Shown piece by piece: positions 1-10,149 of a stretch of 64,000 nt of DNA. Made by a program: the position numbers and the translations under genes. The stretch covers positions 62,001-126,000 of the forward strand of contig CANTFL010000090.1 of assembly GCA_947650285.1 (NCBI GenBank), in the 5' to 3' direction. Positions within the stretch are counted from its first letter, which is position 1. Each line of letters begins with the position of its first letter. The notes beneath the pieces are model-generated. The model had not been told where the DNA came from. It searched no databases and saw only the letters and a list, made by a program, of their open reading frames with translations. This DNA comes from Hyaloperonospora brassicae. Taxonomy: Eukaryota > Oomycota > Peronosporomycetes > Peronosporales > Peronosporaceae.

Positions 1-173
1 TGCCGCTGTTTCTGCGCGAGTGGGAGCAGTACGCGGCCGTCATGGACCAGAAGAAGGACTGCTATGGTCAGGAGCTGTCGGTCGCGGACCAGCAATTATT
101 GGACAATGAGCAAAAGATGAAGTTGCGCGCGCTGCAAGACGCTGCGAAGAAAGTGGGCGAGACGATTGCCTGA
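1..173 (+). CDS. SDHAF3: succinate dehydrogenase assembly factor 3 (SDHAF3/ACN9), C-terminal part
   Basis: The window opens inside a coding region. Read from base 3, 56 codons run to a TGA at 171-173. The visible peptide begins PLFLREWEQYAAV and continues with GQELS and LLDNEQKMKLRAL, matching the layout of the ACN9/SDHAF3 family C-terminus (an F-L-x-E-W-x-x-Y-A helix, then a G-x-x-L turn and a D-x-E-Q-x-x-x-L helix). Proteins of this LYR-like family help mature the iron-sulfur subunit of succinate dehydrogenase in the mitochondrial matrix. The N-terminal half, including any targeting peptide and the LYR-type motif, lies outside the window. The assignment rests on about 55 residues, so it is good but not certain. 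Confidence 0.65.
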   Translation, partial: PLFLREWEQYAAVMDQKKDCYGQELSVADQQLLDNEQKMKLRALQDAAKKVGETIA

Positions 174-713
174 CGTGCGAGTCGCCACTTGGCGCCACGT
201 CGTTGGCAGTAGCTCTTCGCGGGAACGACGGACGCTGGAGCTGGTGGGTCGTTGTCGTCGGGTTTAGCACAACAGTTGTTGCTCGGCCTGTAAGCCGCCG
301 CCGGATGAATGACTTTCCTGGGACGATACGCTCATGCGTGATCGATCCTCTGTCTTGCTAATCGGTACAGCATCCACTGCACCTCGTTCGATCGGTTCAT
401 CGACACGCGCAATGTCGGTCTCACTTGCGACACACCACTACTACCCGCTCGGATATATCGCAGAGCGCAACGCACGTCCATCCAGATATGTTTGCTCGTC
501 CTGTCTCTTGTCCGAAAAGCAAATCATAATCATGACCGGTCACTCCGTGTCGCACCGTCTCTTGTTCGTGCACTTGAAGTTGATCGCGCCACGCCACGTC
601 GCACTCCAGCAGGCGGCACTTTTGCTTTCGCGTTGTGGTGCTCACGTCAACGCAACGCCATTGGGACACGACCCGCCAGTGCCACTGCCACCACAGCTGT
701 CCCTCCGTCCACA

Positions 714-1673
714 ATGGCCACCCGCTCCCCCGCGCGACGCGAACTCGGCCGCGAACTGCGTCGCCCGCGCACGATCCTCATCAAAGTCGGCACAGAGATC
801 GTGCACTCGCCCCAGGGGCTGTTGGCGCTGGGCCACATTGGTAGCATCGTCGAGCAGATTGCGACGCTGCACATGCGAGGCCACCGCATCATTCTCGTGT
901 CCAGTGGCTCCGTGTCCATTGGCAAGATGGTGCTCCGTCGCCAGTACCTGCTCTCTGGCTCCATGCAGTCGCACCTCGGGGGCCACGTGGTCGACAGCGC
1001 CACGTTGGACGAGAAAGCGTGTGCAGCTGCAGGGCAGAGCGGGCTCCAAAGTCTGTACGAAATGCTGTTTGGCCAGTACCACTTGGCCTGTTCGCAGGTG
1101 TTGGCGTCCGACGCCGACTTTCGAGAGCCGCACGTCCGCGCCAACTTGCAGCGCACGGTCCGCGCGTTGCTGGACGTGGGCATTATACCTGTCATCAACG
1201 AGAACGACGTCATCACGCGACGCACGACGCCACTGATGAATGCGAACAAAATCGCTTGGGACAATGACTCGCTGGCTGCACTGTTTGCACGGGAGATGAG
1301 GGTGGACTTGATGGTCGTACTCACGGACGTGGACGGCATTTACACGGGCACGGAGGCCGATCGGCAGCCGGTTTCGACGTTCCAGCGCGGCGACAAGCAC
1401 GTCGTTGCAGCCGAGAGCCGCGTCGGAGCGGCTGGACAGACTGACAAGCTGCACTCTTGCATCCGTGCCGTCGAAAATGGCGCTGTGCAGGCAGCGGTGA
1501 TTGCGAGAGCAGAGGAAAGCGTATTGCTGCGGATTGTGGACGGCGAGCGAGTTGGCACACTATTTGTGGCACGTGGAGAGTCCATTGGCGACGCCGATGC
1601 GGAAGAGCAGCACATTGACCCGCTGTACTCGGGTATCGCTTCGCCTGATCGGAGTCTGGTAAGCAAGCTCTAG
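714..1673 (+). CDS. glutamate 5-kinase, single-domain
   Basis: A 319-residue amino-acid-kinase-fold protein that should phosphorylate glutamate to glutamyl-5-phosphate, the first step of proline synthesis. It follows the glutamate-kinase half of eukaryotic P5C synthase closely: KVGT near residue 22, the VSSGSVSIG loop, ACAAAGQ, the ASDADFR segment, PVINENDV and WDNDSLAALFA substrate loops, and LTDVDGIYTG. Two things differ from P5C synthase. There is no glutamyl-phosphate reductase domain, the frame stopping about 319 residues in. The usual Gly-Gly-Met loop (SRVGxGGMxxK) reads SRVGAAGQTDK, keeping the Lys but losing the Met. I chose the ATG at 714 (ACAATGG context). The frame is open upstream to 492, which would add a basic, low-quality extension that could be a mitochondrial leader. 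No PUA domain is present. Confidence 0.85.
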   Translation: MATRSPARRELGRELRRPRTILIKVGTEIVHSPQGLLALGHIGSIVEQIATLHMRGHRIILVSSGSVSIGKMVLRRQYLLSGSMQSHLGGHVVDSATLDEKACAAAGQSGLQSLYEMLFGQYHLACSQVLASDADFREPHVRANLQRTVRALLDVGIIPVINENDVITRRTTPLMNANKIAWDNDSLAALFAREMRVDLMVVLTDVDGIYTGTEADRQPVSTFQRGDKHVVAAESRVGAAGQTDKLHSCIRAVENGAVQAAVIARAEESVLLRIVDGERVGTLFVARGESIGDADAEEQHIDPLYSGIASPDRSLVSKL

Positions 1674-3872
1674 GACGCACACCCGGTCTGGGTTTTCGCC
1701 GTGTCCACTCGATTGGCATTGTACCTGGTGTCACCATTGTAGTCTATCGAATAGCCGCGAAGGACTGGGCTAGAGCAAGCATGTTTGCAAAGAAGATGTG
1801 ACCGACCGCATGGGCCGTGCTTTTGTGGGATACCATGCCATGTGTCGTACACGAAAGGGTATGTGACAACTGAAATAACGCGGGAGTAGCGCTGCCACCT
1901 TGTCAGTACTCTTACGTCAGCAACGCGAATTGCAGCGAAGTTGCCACTAAAATTGAAAACAGTTGACCAAACGGGTCGCAACCTTGCACTGACGGTGCTT
2001 ACTACCATTACCATCGAGTCGTCCCGGTTCTCAAGACATCCCCAACTAACACGCAAACACACAAAACGGAAACGTTGCATCATTTACACACTACGCAATC
2101 GGGCGGCAACGAGCTGAAGACAGCAGATGTCACGCATATCGACTTGGAACAGCTCGTCGGCACCAGTGGCTCTCTCGGCCACATCTGCAGAAGCATTCGT
2201 AAGCTAACGGCCGCTCGCAACCCAAATTTGTACGTTTGGAAGAATGCATAAGCTGCTTCGCTTTTGTTCAAAGCACGTTTTGCACCGAGATCAACGCATA
2301 GCAGGAATTACATGTTTCTGTCATGTCCCCTGTGCATGTGGTTCCGCTTCCGTCATGGCTTACACTTAATCCGTAGTCATCGAAAGGGTGCCACATGCTA
2401 CAGCCAGCATTCGCATCTGCATGTTTGCGACAGCCTGTGACTTCGGCCACGAGCCATGGCGTCATGGGGATCGTTCACCAAGATACCAGCTATGGCTTTG
2501 GCAAGAATTGTCGCTATTGCTCTATCGTCGTTCTCCGGTCGTCAGGGGCTCATAGTCTGTAACGGCGCGACAAGTCGTTTTTGCAACCCTTGACTACCGC
2601 ATTTAATTTACGTACATGCACCTACGGATCGAGACAGAGAAGCGGATCAAGGTAGAGGAGCGAGCTAGTTGACACAAGTAATCCGGTCGTTCGAACTGGT
2701 TGAGCTGTGGAATCTTCGTACCAAAACAACACAGGACCGGGACTGGCGGCTGGTAGACGGCCCGTGTATTGCAAGGTGCAAACACTACAGTGTTGATGCG
2801 GTTACAGTACAATGCAGCAAATTTGCTGGCGTTGTTCATGTGTTGAAGCTTTCTTAAGAAAGAAAGAGTGGCTGAACTACTAATTTTCTGTGCTGCAACT
2901 ACAACAAAAGCGACGTGAGAGCAAAGTGACATGGTGCTGTCTGATAAGAAGGCGCAAGCCGGAGGTCCCATCTACCGCCGAGCGAGCAGGGTAACACAAG
3001 ACTGATCAGTTTTTGTTCGCAGCACCTTGAATCAAGAGGGTCCTAGGAATGTCATTCTCCAACTACTCTTTGTTGCGTTCAACGCAAGAGAACAAGTCCT
3101 CCACAAGTGACACCTCATCCGACAACATTCCACTGCGTCTCTGGCGTGGTATGAATGCTTACCATTTGACCACAACGCATCATCGTGTTATGGAAAGAGG
3201 GACTTGCCTTTGAGAATGTACGTCGCTGCGCGTCTACCTCTCACAATTGAATATCACAAAGGATAAAGGAGACGGTTGAATATGAAGGCTACTTCTAGGA
3301 TCGACCCAATTCAACTTACCTGCTGCTGTATAATCTCTACAAGCACTGATGGCGTCTGCGCTCGAAAACGTGCGATAGCTGTGAAAACGGCGTCTACTCC
3401 AACGGCGCCTACTCCAACGGCGACGCTTACTGCTAGAAAGTCCGAGCATATTAGTTGCTAACAGGAAAAGCCTCCCCTCGATCTGAATACCGTTAGGTAT
3501 AGTCGGTCGCTGCTGTTGGCGGAGCTGCTGCTGATCTCTTTGCTGGCGACGATGCTCCTGCTGTCGTGACGCCGGAGATATGGGACCGTCGTGTGCTAGA
3601 TGAGCTCGTTAAGTCTTTGACTATACATCCTCATGTAGAAACACAACGATTTCGCCGAGTTAGGTCGGCAACACAGGGCTTACGCCGGGATAACACAATG
3701 TCTGTTTGTGGTTCCCTCAGGCTCAGTTGGAGCTCTCGCCTCGCTTTGTGCATGCAGCCACCTCCAAGGAGTCCACCTGAACCCGCAGCTGCTTCCCTCA
3801 CAATTCTCTGACCTCACACCAAAGGATGGGTGTCGACGCTTTACGCGCTTTTGCAGATAGATCACTGGGCGT
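1674..3872. other. intergenic, no gene recognised
   Basis: About 2.2 kb between the glutamate kinase gene and the left LTR of element A. Only short, overlapping open frames without family resemblance are present on either strand. A small imperfect triplet-rich patch (repeated actccaacggcg) lies near 3390-3425. No RNA gene or transposon end was recognised. Confidence 0.5.
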
Positions 3873-4308
3873 TGTAACGGGGCACTGTTGACTACGTACT
3901 GGTTGACCAGTACGGAGTATACTTCCCTTGACGACAGTGGTCGACAGCGCCCTGCTAGGTGTTAAAGGAACAAAGAGGAAGGAAAGGAGACTAAGAAGTC
4001 CGACTAGTCTCTGGTAAAAGTAAAACTGTATTAATAAATTAAGTCTTTTTGCTACTGTCTCTCTGTTTAACCTGACTTTATTATGTTAATATAACTGAGT
4101 GTATGGTGACGTCTCGTCACCACTCATTGCGCGCGTCTAGCAGCGATTGATGGGTTGATATCATCACGATGTCAATCAATGAGTAGACCCTTCGGTCATC
4201 TCAACAATATCACCATGTCTGTGATATTGTTAAAATAATATTCGACGTAATATCCTTTATTGTCAAAGCGTTTAATGACAATTTCATGTAACGGACTACC
4301 CCGTTACA
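3873..4308 (-). repeat. element A, 3' LTR (436 bp)
   Basis: Begins and ends with the inverted pair TGTAACGGGG / CCCCGTTACA. It aligns end to end with 18801-19238. A purine tract on the minus strand abuts its inner edge, which makes this the downstream LTR. The block around 4034-4090 differs much more from the partner LTR than the rest does. Confidence 0.9.
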
Positions 4309-4321
4309 TCACCCCTCCCTT
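4309..4321 (-). other. element A polypurine tract
   Basis: On the minus strand this reads AAGGGAGGGGTGA directly against the LTR edge, the expected position and composition for the plus-strand primer of reverse transcription. It fixes the orientation of element A. Confidence 0.75.
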
Positions 4322-4440
4322 ATCTGATAGTCACCGTGAGACTATCGAAAACTTGGTGGCCACCCATTGGACATCAGTGGGACAGGGAGCACTTGTTTGG
4401 TCATACCCATTCACTCCTGACCCTGCCTCGCATAGTTAAC

Positions 4441-6058
4441 ATGTCTATGCGAGGTGATTCGAAGACCACACAGCCTGCTGCTGTGCCAGCCTCTGCGGCA
4501 GACGCTTCGTCGTCTGCTGCTTGTTCTCCGTCTGCAGCAGAAGGTGCTGCAGATGCACGCGGTATCGCACCACGTGCACATGATGACCTTGACAATGAGG
4601 TCATCAAGTATGGCGAGTCAGACGTGCCTGACTCGCGCAACGTTCCAGAGGCATCCCGATCACCGGCGGTGCCTCATCGTTAGTCAAGAGCACTGTCGAA
4701 CGAGCGGACTCGTGAAATTCATCACAGTCTGTTCGGCAGTGATGATGAACTCTATGGTGAGGAATACTATGCCTCACCAGTATCAACTCGTGCTTCCCCG
4801 CAAGAGCGTGATGACGATGGCGAGAGCCGTCGTCATTCTGAAAGCCGTGGTACCGAGACAGGTACCACATCGAAGGGTGGTGAGCTCAAGCCGTGGCGCT
4901 TGCCCGAGCAGCTCATCAATAGCTTGTCTCACGAGACAAGCCAACACCATCGAATCCCTTTATTCGATGCAACTGAGCTTCATGACTTAAGTTCCAGCGC
5001 GAGTAACTTCCGCGCTGAAGAACACTTCTATTTCGATGCCTTCCTTAGTCATCGATGGTATAATGGTAACCAAAACCGTGACAAGAACTCGCTTTTGGCA
5101 GCGTGGAACGCCTTCGTCCAAAATGTCAAGAATTTTGGACGAGAAGGGTGGCTCAAGAAGCTTGAGGCAATACGCCTCAAGTTTGAAAAGCGAACGCCAA
5201 CCGGTGCTAGGTATCGGTTGCATCGTTTGTCGAGTGAGGCAGGCATTCCATGCCTCACTTGGGGTGGTCCTTGTGCGAGTTGTGTTGACAACCTTCAACG
5301 TGCACATAGGGATGTGTACTCCCTAAGTTCGCCCTGGGGAAGGGCACACATCTCGGCTGAGCTGCGGGACGCGATTGCAAGCTTGCAATCCGTCTACAAG
5401 CGCCAAAAGCGCGTGTTTACCGATGGTCCCTCGGACCAATCGGATGAGTCATGTCATACTGATGGACGAGACCTTCAACGTCAGCCATCAGCTGGGAACG
5501 AGGTTCCCAGCTGTCAAAGGAAGGTGGTTATCCACGCCACCGGACGAGGTAACTCGTCCTTTATTCTGAATCGCCACGGTGGTTCAAGATAAGCTCCACA
5601 AGAAGGCGTTGACCACCGTGGGAATCCACCAGTGAATTCGGTGGCGGTGGACAGACAAGGTCCGGCTCAGACGCCAGGGGCTGCAGGAGACTTTGGGTAA
5701 CCACGAGCGTTACCTGACCGAGCTGAGGGAGGACGTCGATCACGAATATGATCGTCGACACGCCTTGCAGTCGGACGTGCGACGTCTTCGTGCCGACCGG
5801 TAGAAGGACCGATCGGAATTCGCTTTCGCTCAGCTTGAGAGTGAACGCGAGAGGCGTCGTTTGCGCGACGAGCTAAAGACAGCTCGTCGCGAGGCCGCGT
5901 CGATGAAGGACCAACTCCTTTCGACGAAGGACCAACTTCAGTGTTTGGTCCTTGATCACAAGAATCTGTTAGGGATTCTTGAGCGCGCCGGTTATCTCCA
6001 TTCTCGCAAGAGACCTCGTACTGATGGTACGGGCGGAGACGACCAACATAAAACGTAG
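4441..6058 (+). pseudogene. antisense open frame of element A, acidic N-terminus and coiled-coil C-terminus
   Basis: This lies opposite to gag-pol, starting about 130 bp inside the 3' LTR. One frame runs 4441-5592, broken by a single TAG at 4681-4683. A second frame, opening near 5650 with one TAG near 5803, runs to 6058. The first part has an Ala/Ser-rich start (MSMRGDSKTTQP), an acidic Ser/Asp stretch, then a more ordered block (FDAFLSHRWYNG, LLAAWNAFVQNVKNFG, LKKLEAIRLKFEK). The last part is strongly heptad-like (ELREDVDHEYDRRHALQSDV, LESERERRRLRDELK, KDQLLSTKDQLQCLV) and ends in a basic tail. The second part lies over the integrase tail and chromodomain of the sense strand. Elements B and C have a protein frame in the same place. 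I recognise no family. Function unknown. Confidence 0.55.
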
Positions 6059-8556
6059 GATGCGTGCGCATCCTGCGGCGCAACTTAATCGTGTATGCAT
6101 TGCCCTTGCGATGCAACACACGAAAGGGACCAATGTATTTCGGCAGTAGTAAACTACTGTCGACATCAGTGACTACATGTCCAGGTAAGTTTACCGTAGA
6201 CAGTAGTACTAGGTCGTTAACCTTAAAGGAAAGAACATTTGCTCTTCCATTCTTGTATGCGTTCCGTTTCTGGCGGTCCACCGCATTTGCGATGGAGTCC
6301 TGAACAAAACGGACTACCGCCTCTCTAGTCAGCAGGAAGTTCTTTGCTTACTCGTTTTTTTGTCTTTCAGTGCGCTTCGTGCGCACTGCTAAGAGATCGT
6401 TCACTTCTTCAACGAGGGTGTCTTCTTCCTCGCAAAAATATTCGTTGACGATGCTGAATATCCCAGCATCGTCGTCGTTGTCTGATGTAGCAGCAGCGTC
6501 ATCGTTGTCTGATTTAGCAGCAGCGTCATCGCTACTGCTAAGCTCGATTTCCTCGATGTCGACGTTGTCGACATCGGCATCAAACGTATCGGCGTGAGCG
6601 GTGATACGTGTTGAGCAAGAGACAAAACGGTTTTTGCTCGAGCGAGTCCCTTCCCCCCTTAGCTCAGAGTCACTCTGTATGAGGACGGGAATACGTGGGT
6701 GGCGTAAGCCATTTACGTAGAACGGTGTATGCGTCGTGGACGCATGCACGGAATTGTTGATGGCAAACTCAACCATCGGCAAATACTCATTCCAATGTGA
6801 AAAGGAGTGGACGTATCCACGAAGAATTTCTTCGAGAACACGGTTCGCCCGTTCAGTCTGACCATCCGTTTCGGGATGATCAGAGGTTGACATCTTCAAC
6901 CGTGTTCCCAATGTGCGGAACACGGATTGCCAAAACGCCGCCGTGAACCGAGGGTCACGGTCGGATACGAGTTCACGGGGTAAACCGTGGAGTCGAAACA
7001 CAGTGTCAATGAAGACACGCGCACAGCCGTGGGCGTTGATCGATTCTGGGACCGCAGCAAGATAACCATCTTGCTGAAACGATCTACAAACACAAGAATA
7101 CCATTATTCTTGTTAGTGTCCTCAAGTAACCCGAAGACAAAGTCCATCGACACGGACTCCCAGCACTCTGTCGGGACCGGCAGAGGTTGTAACGGTGCAC
7201 GGGATGAAGGGCTGGGCTTCACCTGTTGACAGACCTCGCAAGAACGAAAGTACTTGCGGACAAACTGATACTGGCGGGGCCAGTAAAAGGCACGACTGAC
7301 CGTGAGGTAAGTCTTTTCTCGGCAACGATGCCCGCCAGACGGCGCATCGTGACATTTGAACATGATGCGTAATCGCAATTCATCATGAACTGGAACGACG
7401 ACACGAGGCGTGTCGTCAGCAACTGCTGTAGAGTACAGCAGGCCATTGCGAGTCGTGTACCGATCCAAAGAGGAACGGTACAGAGCCGGCAAATCCGACA
7501 AGGATTTCCGGGATGGGTTTGCAAGATGACCCATCAAACGGAGGAGATTCGTGTCTTCTGCGTATGCTTTCCAAACGTCGTCGAGTAACGACGACGACGG
7601 CACACTGATGGACAGTGTCGCAACAGTGGGCAAGGCTTCACAGTTGACTCGGTTCGTTGGCTCGAAGTCGGGCCGACGTGATAATGCATCAGCGACGACA
7701 TTAATGCGTCCTAGTTTTTACTCCACGGAGAAGTTGTACTCCGCGAAAAAGGACAGCCACCACGCCATCCTTTGCGAGAGGTGTGGACTGTTTACGGCCG
7801 TGCGCAGTGACGCATGGTCCGTATAGACAATGAACGGTCAATCTCATAATAGATAGACCCGGAATTTAGCCAGTGCATTTTTCATGGCAAGTAGTTCCTT
7901 GTCATGCACTGGGTAATTGCGTTCAACTGATTGCAGCTGACGCGATTAATAGCAGACGACGCGCTCTGCGCCGTCTGTGTCATACTGCATCAACGCACAG
8001 CCGATAGCAAAATCGCTGGCGTCACAGACCACATGAAAAGGTCTGTCCTGATCTGCAATCGCCAAGATGGGCGATTGCATCAAGGTTTTTTTATGCTTTC
8101 AAAGGAACGCAGACAGTCAGCGTTCCATGACCACATCACATCTTTCTTGAGCAAGCAAGAAAGATGAACAGTCATCTCGGCGTAATTGCGCGAGTACGTG
8201 TGCAAGTACCCCGCTAAGCCAAGGAACTTACGATCCCTTGAAATCGACTGGAACTGGCCAGTCGGTGATCGCCTTGATCTTCTCGGGATCGGGGCGTACG
8301 CCGTGTAAGCCGACGATGCACCCAAGAAGTGGTATTTTGTTTGCCGCGAATATACACTTATTGAGGTTGGCGTACAGCTATGCTTGTGCATAAGTTGAAG
8401 AACCTTACGGACGTGAGTTCGGTGGACTTCATCGTCCGTCCTTCCGACCATAGCCGGGCTATGGACGAACACATCATCGAAAAACCTCGGTGCGAAATCC
8501 CGCACTGGTCTCAACAGATTTGTAACGCATCTGTTGAATGTTGCAGGGGCATTACT
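5490..8556 (-). pseudogene. element A pol, 3' part: RT end, RNase H, integrase, chromodomain remnant
   Basis: This continues the reverse transcriptase downstream of the element B insertion: SNAPATFNRC, then the catalytic FFDDVFVHS (Phe for the usual Tyr). It then reads through thumb and connection with frameshifts, an RNase H section (HVVCDASDFAIG, PVHDKELLAMKNALAKFRV, TDHASLRTA), an integrase zinc finger (HDAPSGGH...CEVCQQVK), and the catalytic core (MDFVFGL, VFVDRFSKM, SDRDPRF, TDGQTERANRVLEEIL). After the core comes an unusual acidic insert with repeated SDNDDAAA units (about 6460-6600) and a stop. The tail resumes at 6281 with the GPFRVLHRKGNAYTI domain. A chromodomain remnant (LLVE-ILNHR, YLVRWRG, FDSWEPRSQL) lies at about 5490-5620. 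Several stops and frame changes make it nonfunctional. Confidence 0.85.
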
Positions 8557-8561
8557 CAGCC
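8557..8561. repeat. target-site duplication of element B, left copy
   Basis: CAGCC immediately before the first LTR of element B. The same five bases follow the second LTR at 16145-16149. The site lies inside the element A reverse transcriptase, between codons for QGL and SNAP. Confidence 0.9.
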
Positions 8562-9035
8562 TGTAACAGGGTTACACGTCGGCTGGTAGTCGACGATAGG
8601 TGTGGTGCACACGAGATAGGGAGTTACCCTATAAAGTAATTTTAGAACACAGTGAGCGTATCAATTGATGAAGACCGATGTCTGTCATCAATTGATTGCG
8701 AGATCTTTTAAGAGCTTATTTAGGGCAGGTTAAATACGTTGTTCTAAGGTGTTCTTTTCGGTTAATCAAAGAAATAAAAATTCAGTTCCCCTTTTGATCA
8801 ACATAAGACACGTGCCTTGCAAGGCGTCTTGATCGGAAGAGCTAGCAACGCCTGTAAAGGTAGCTACTCTTGAGCACTCTGTGCTGTGATTCTCTTGAAT
8901 CGTTTGGCCCCCCTGGAACAGGGACCGTAAGCTCTCTGAGCTTGTTGAATCTCTGAGTCGGGTTCGTAGAACCAAAGTTGCTCGTAAGAGCGTTAAGTCT
9001 TCCTCTGACTTAAGGAGCTGTGTAGCTCCGCTACA
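8562..9035 (+). repeat. element B, 5' LTR (474 bp)
   Basis: Starts TGTAACAGGG and ends GCTACA, matching 15671-16144 base for base except for about six substitutions. It is flanked on the left by CAGCC and on the right by the primer-binding site. Confidence 0.92.
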
Positions 9036-9037
9036 CT

Positions 9038-9049
9038 TGGTAGCACTCG
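9038..9049 (+). other. element B primer-binding site
   Basis: TGGTAGCACTCG lies two bases inside the 5' LTR, the usual place for tRNA priming. A tRNA ending in GTGCTACCA would pair. The TGGTAGC start resembles initiator-Met primer sites of other Ty3/gypsy elements. Element A has the same first nine bases in the same place, so both would use one tRNA. Confidence 0.7.
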
Positions 9050-9093
9050 TAGTCAATCTACGCCTGAGTCGTTACGACTGATCCTCTGTGAGG

Positions 9094-10129
9094 ATGGAGC
9101 AATCCACACCCCTCTCTGAGGCCCAAAAGGTCGCGCTTGATAAGCTGATTGCGGCCGTAGGCCCTGAGTACGTGGAGTTTCTCGCTGCACAAGGTCCCGA
9201 TGTGCTCAACGCACGAGTAGAGACCTTCATGCAGTATGAAACGGCCCTTTTGGGCCAGGTTCAAAACCAAGTAGCGTCGGCTATGCCGACACGCTATGTG
9301 GCTATGCCACCAGAAGAGGCTAAGCCTCGTCCCCTTCGGGTGGACGTTATATGTTACTCCGGGAAGGAGGGGGAAAACCTTACCCTCTGGATCCGTGAGA
9401 TTGATATGGCCATGGACTCTGGTCTCATCTCACTTAAGGACCAGCGGGTCTCGTTGGCTATCTCTAAGCTCGATGGTATAGCGAGAGAGTGGGCTTTGAC
9501 GTGTGGCACGTCGGTCAACTTGGCGTTTCCCACGTGGGATTCGCTCAAGCTGGACCTTTTTCGAGTTTTCTCGCCGCCTAACCAGGAATATCGCGTGCGC
9601 TCACGCTTCTTGTCTACCCGTCAGGGTAAGAACGAGTTAACGGACTATGTCCAGGAGTTGAGAACTCTGATGGCTGCCATGCAGTCCGACCCTCTCCCTG
9701 AGACCGTCTACGTGACAGTCTTCATGGAAGGTCTTCGCACTGGCATTGCCAGGACCGGGGTCTTTCGAGTCCATCCCTCGACTTTTGAGGAGGCTGTGAG
9801 CATCGCTCAGAATGCTGAGCATAACTTTAAGTCAGCCAGACTTTAAAAGGAATGGGTACAAACCAAGCTATGCGAGGGCAACCTCAGCAAATAGCTCAGC
9901 TTACTGTAAGCCCGAACCGATGGATCTCAGCAACGCTGAAGGTGAAGGTGAAGCTGAGCTTCATGTTGCCGAGCAACGACAGGAGGTGAGACGCTGTTAC
10001 ATGTGCGGAAGCACTAAACATTTGCGTCCTACTTGTCCTTTGCGTAAGCAACGAACGACTCTTACGGGTCGAAATCCCAGCCTCAACCAGAAACTTGGTA
10101 TGGCACGGGGAAACGTCGACACCCAGTAG
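9094..10129 (+). pseudogene. element B gag with CCHC zinc knuckle
   Basis: The capsid part runs in one frame from the ATG at 9094 (MEQSTPLSEAQKVALDKL) to a stop at 9846, with a typical Ty3 capsid core (LTLWIREIDMAM, FLSTRQGKNELTDYVQELR, FMEGLRTGIAR). A one-step frame change near 9840 moves the reading to the frame that holds the nucleocapsid knuckle CYMCGSTKHLRPTC (CX2CX4HX4C) and ends in Gln-stop (CAG TAG) at 10129. The frame change inside gag looks like a mutation, not a programmed event. The final CAG TAG sits inside the hairpin described separately. Confidence 0.85.
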
Positions 10130-10149
10130 GCGCGGGGCAGCCTACTGGG
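10108..10149 (+). promoter_or_regulatory. candidate -1 ribosomal frameshift signal, gag-pol junction of element B
   Basis: The heptamer GGGAAAC (10108-10114) is in the correct phase with the gag frame (CGG GGA AAC) for X XXY YYZ slippage. After a 7-nt spacer there is a perfect 10-bp hairpin: CCCAGTAGGC (10122-10131), an 8-nt loop, and GCCTACTGGG (10140-10149). The gag stop TAG (10127-10129) is within the left arm. The -1 frame is open from upstream through the hairpin and directly into the protease, as a working -1 shift requires. Confidence 0.75.

Noticed and set aside
492..713. N-terminal extension of glutamate kinase
   Set aside because: In frame but without kinase resemblance; the ATG at 714 begins just before the conserved fold. 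A mitochondrial leader cannot be fully excluded.
9840..9850. Frame change inside element B gag as a programmed shift
   Set aside because: It lies before the zinc knuckle, has no hairpin and no element A counterpart; a mutation is simpler. The real junction signal is at 10108-10149.
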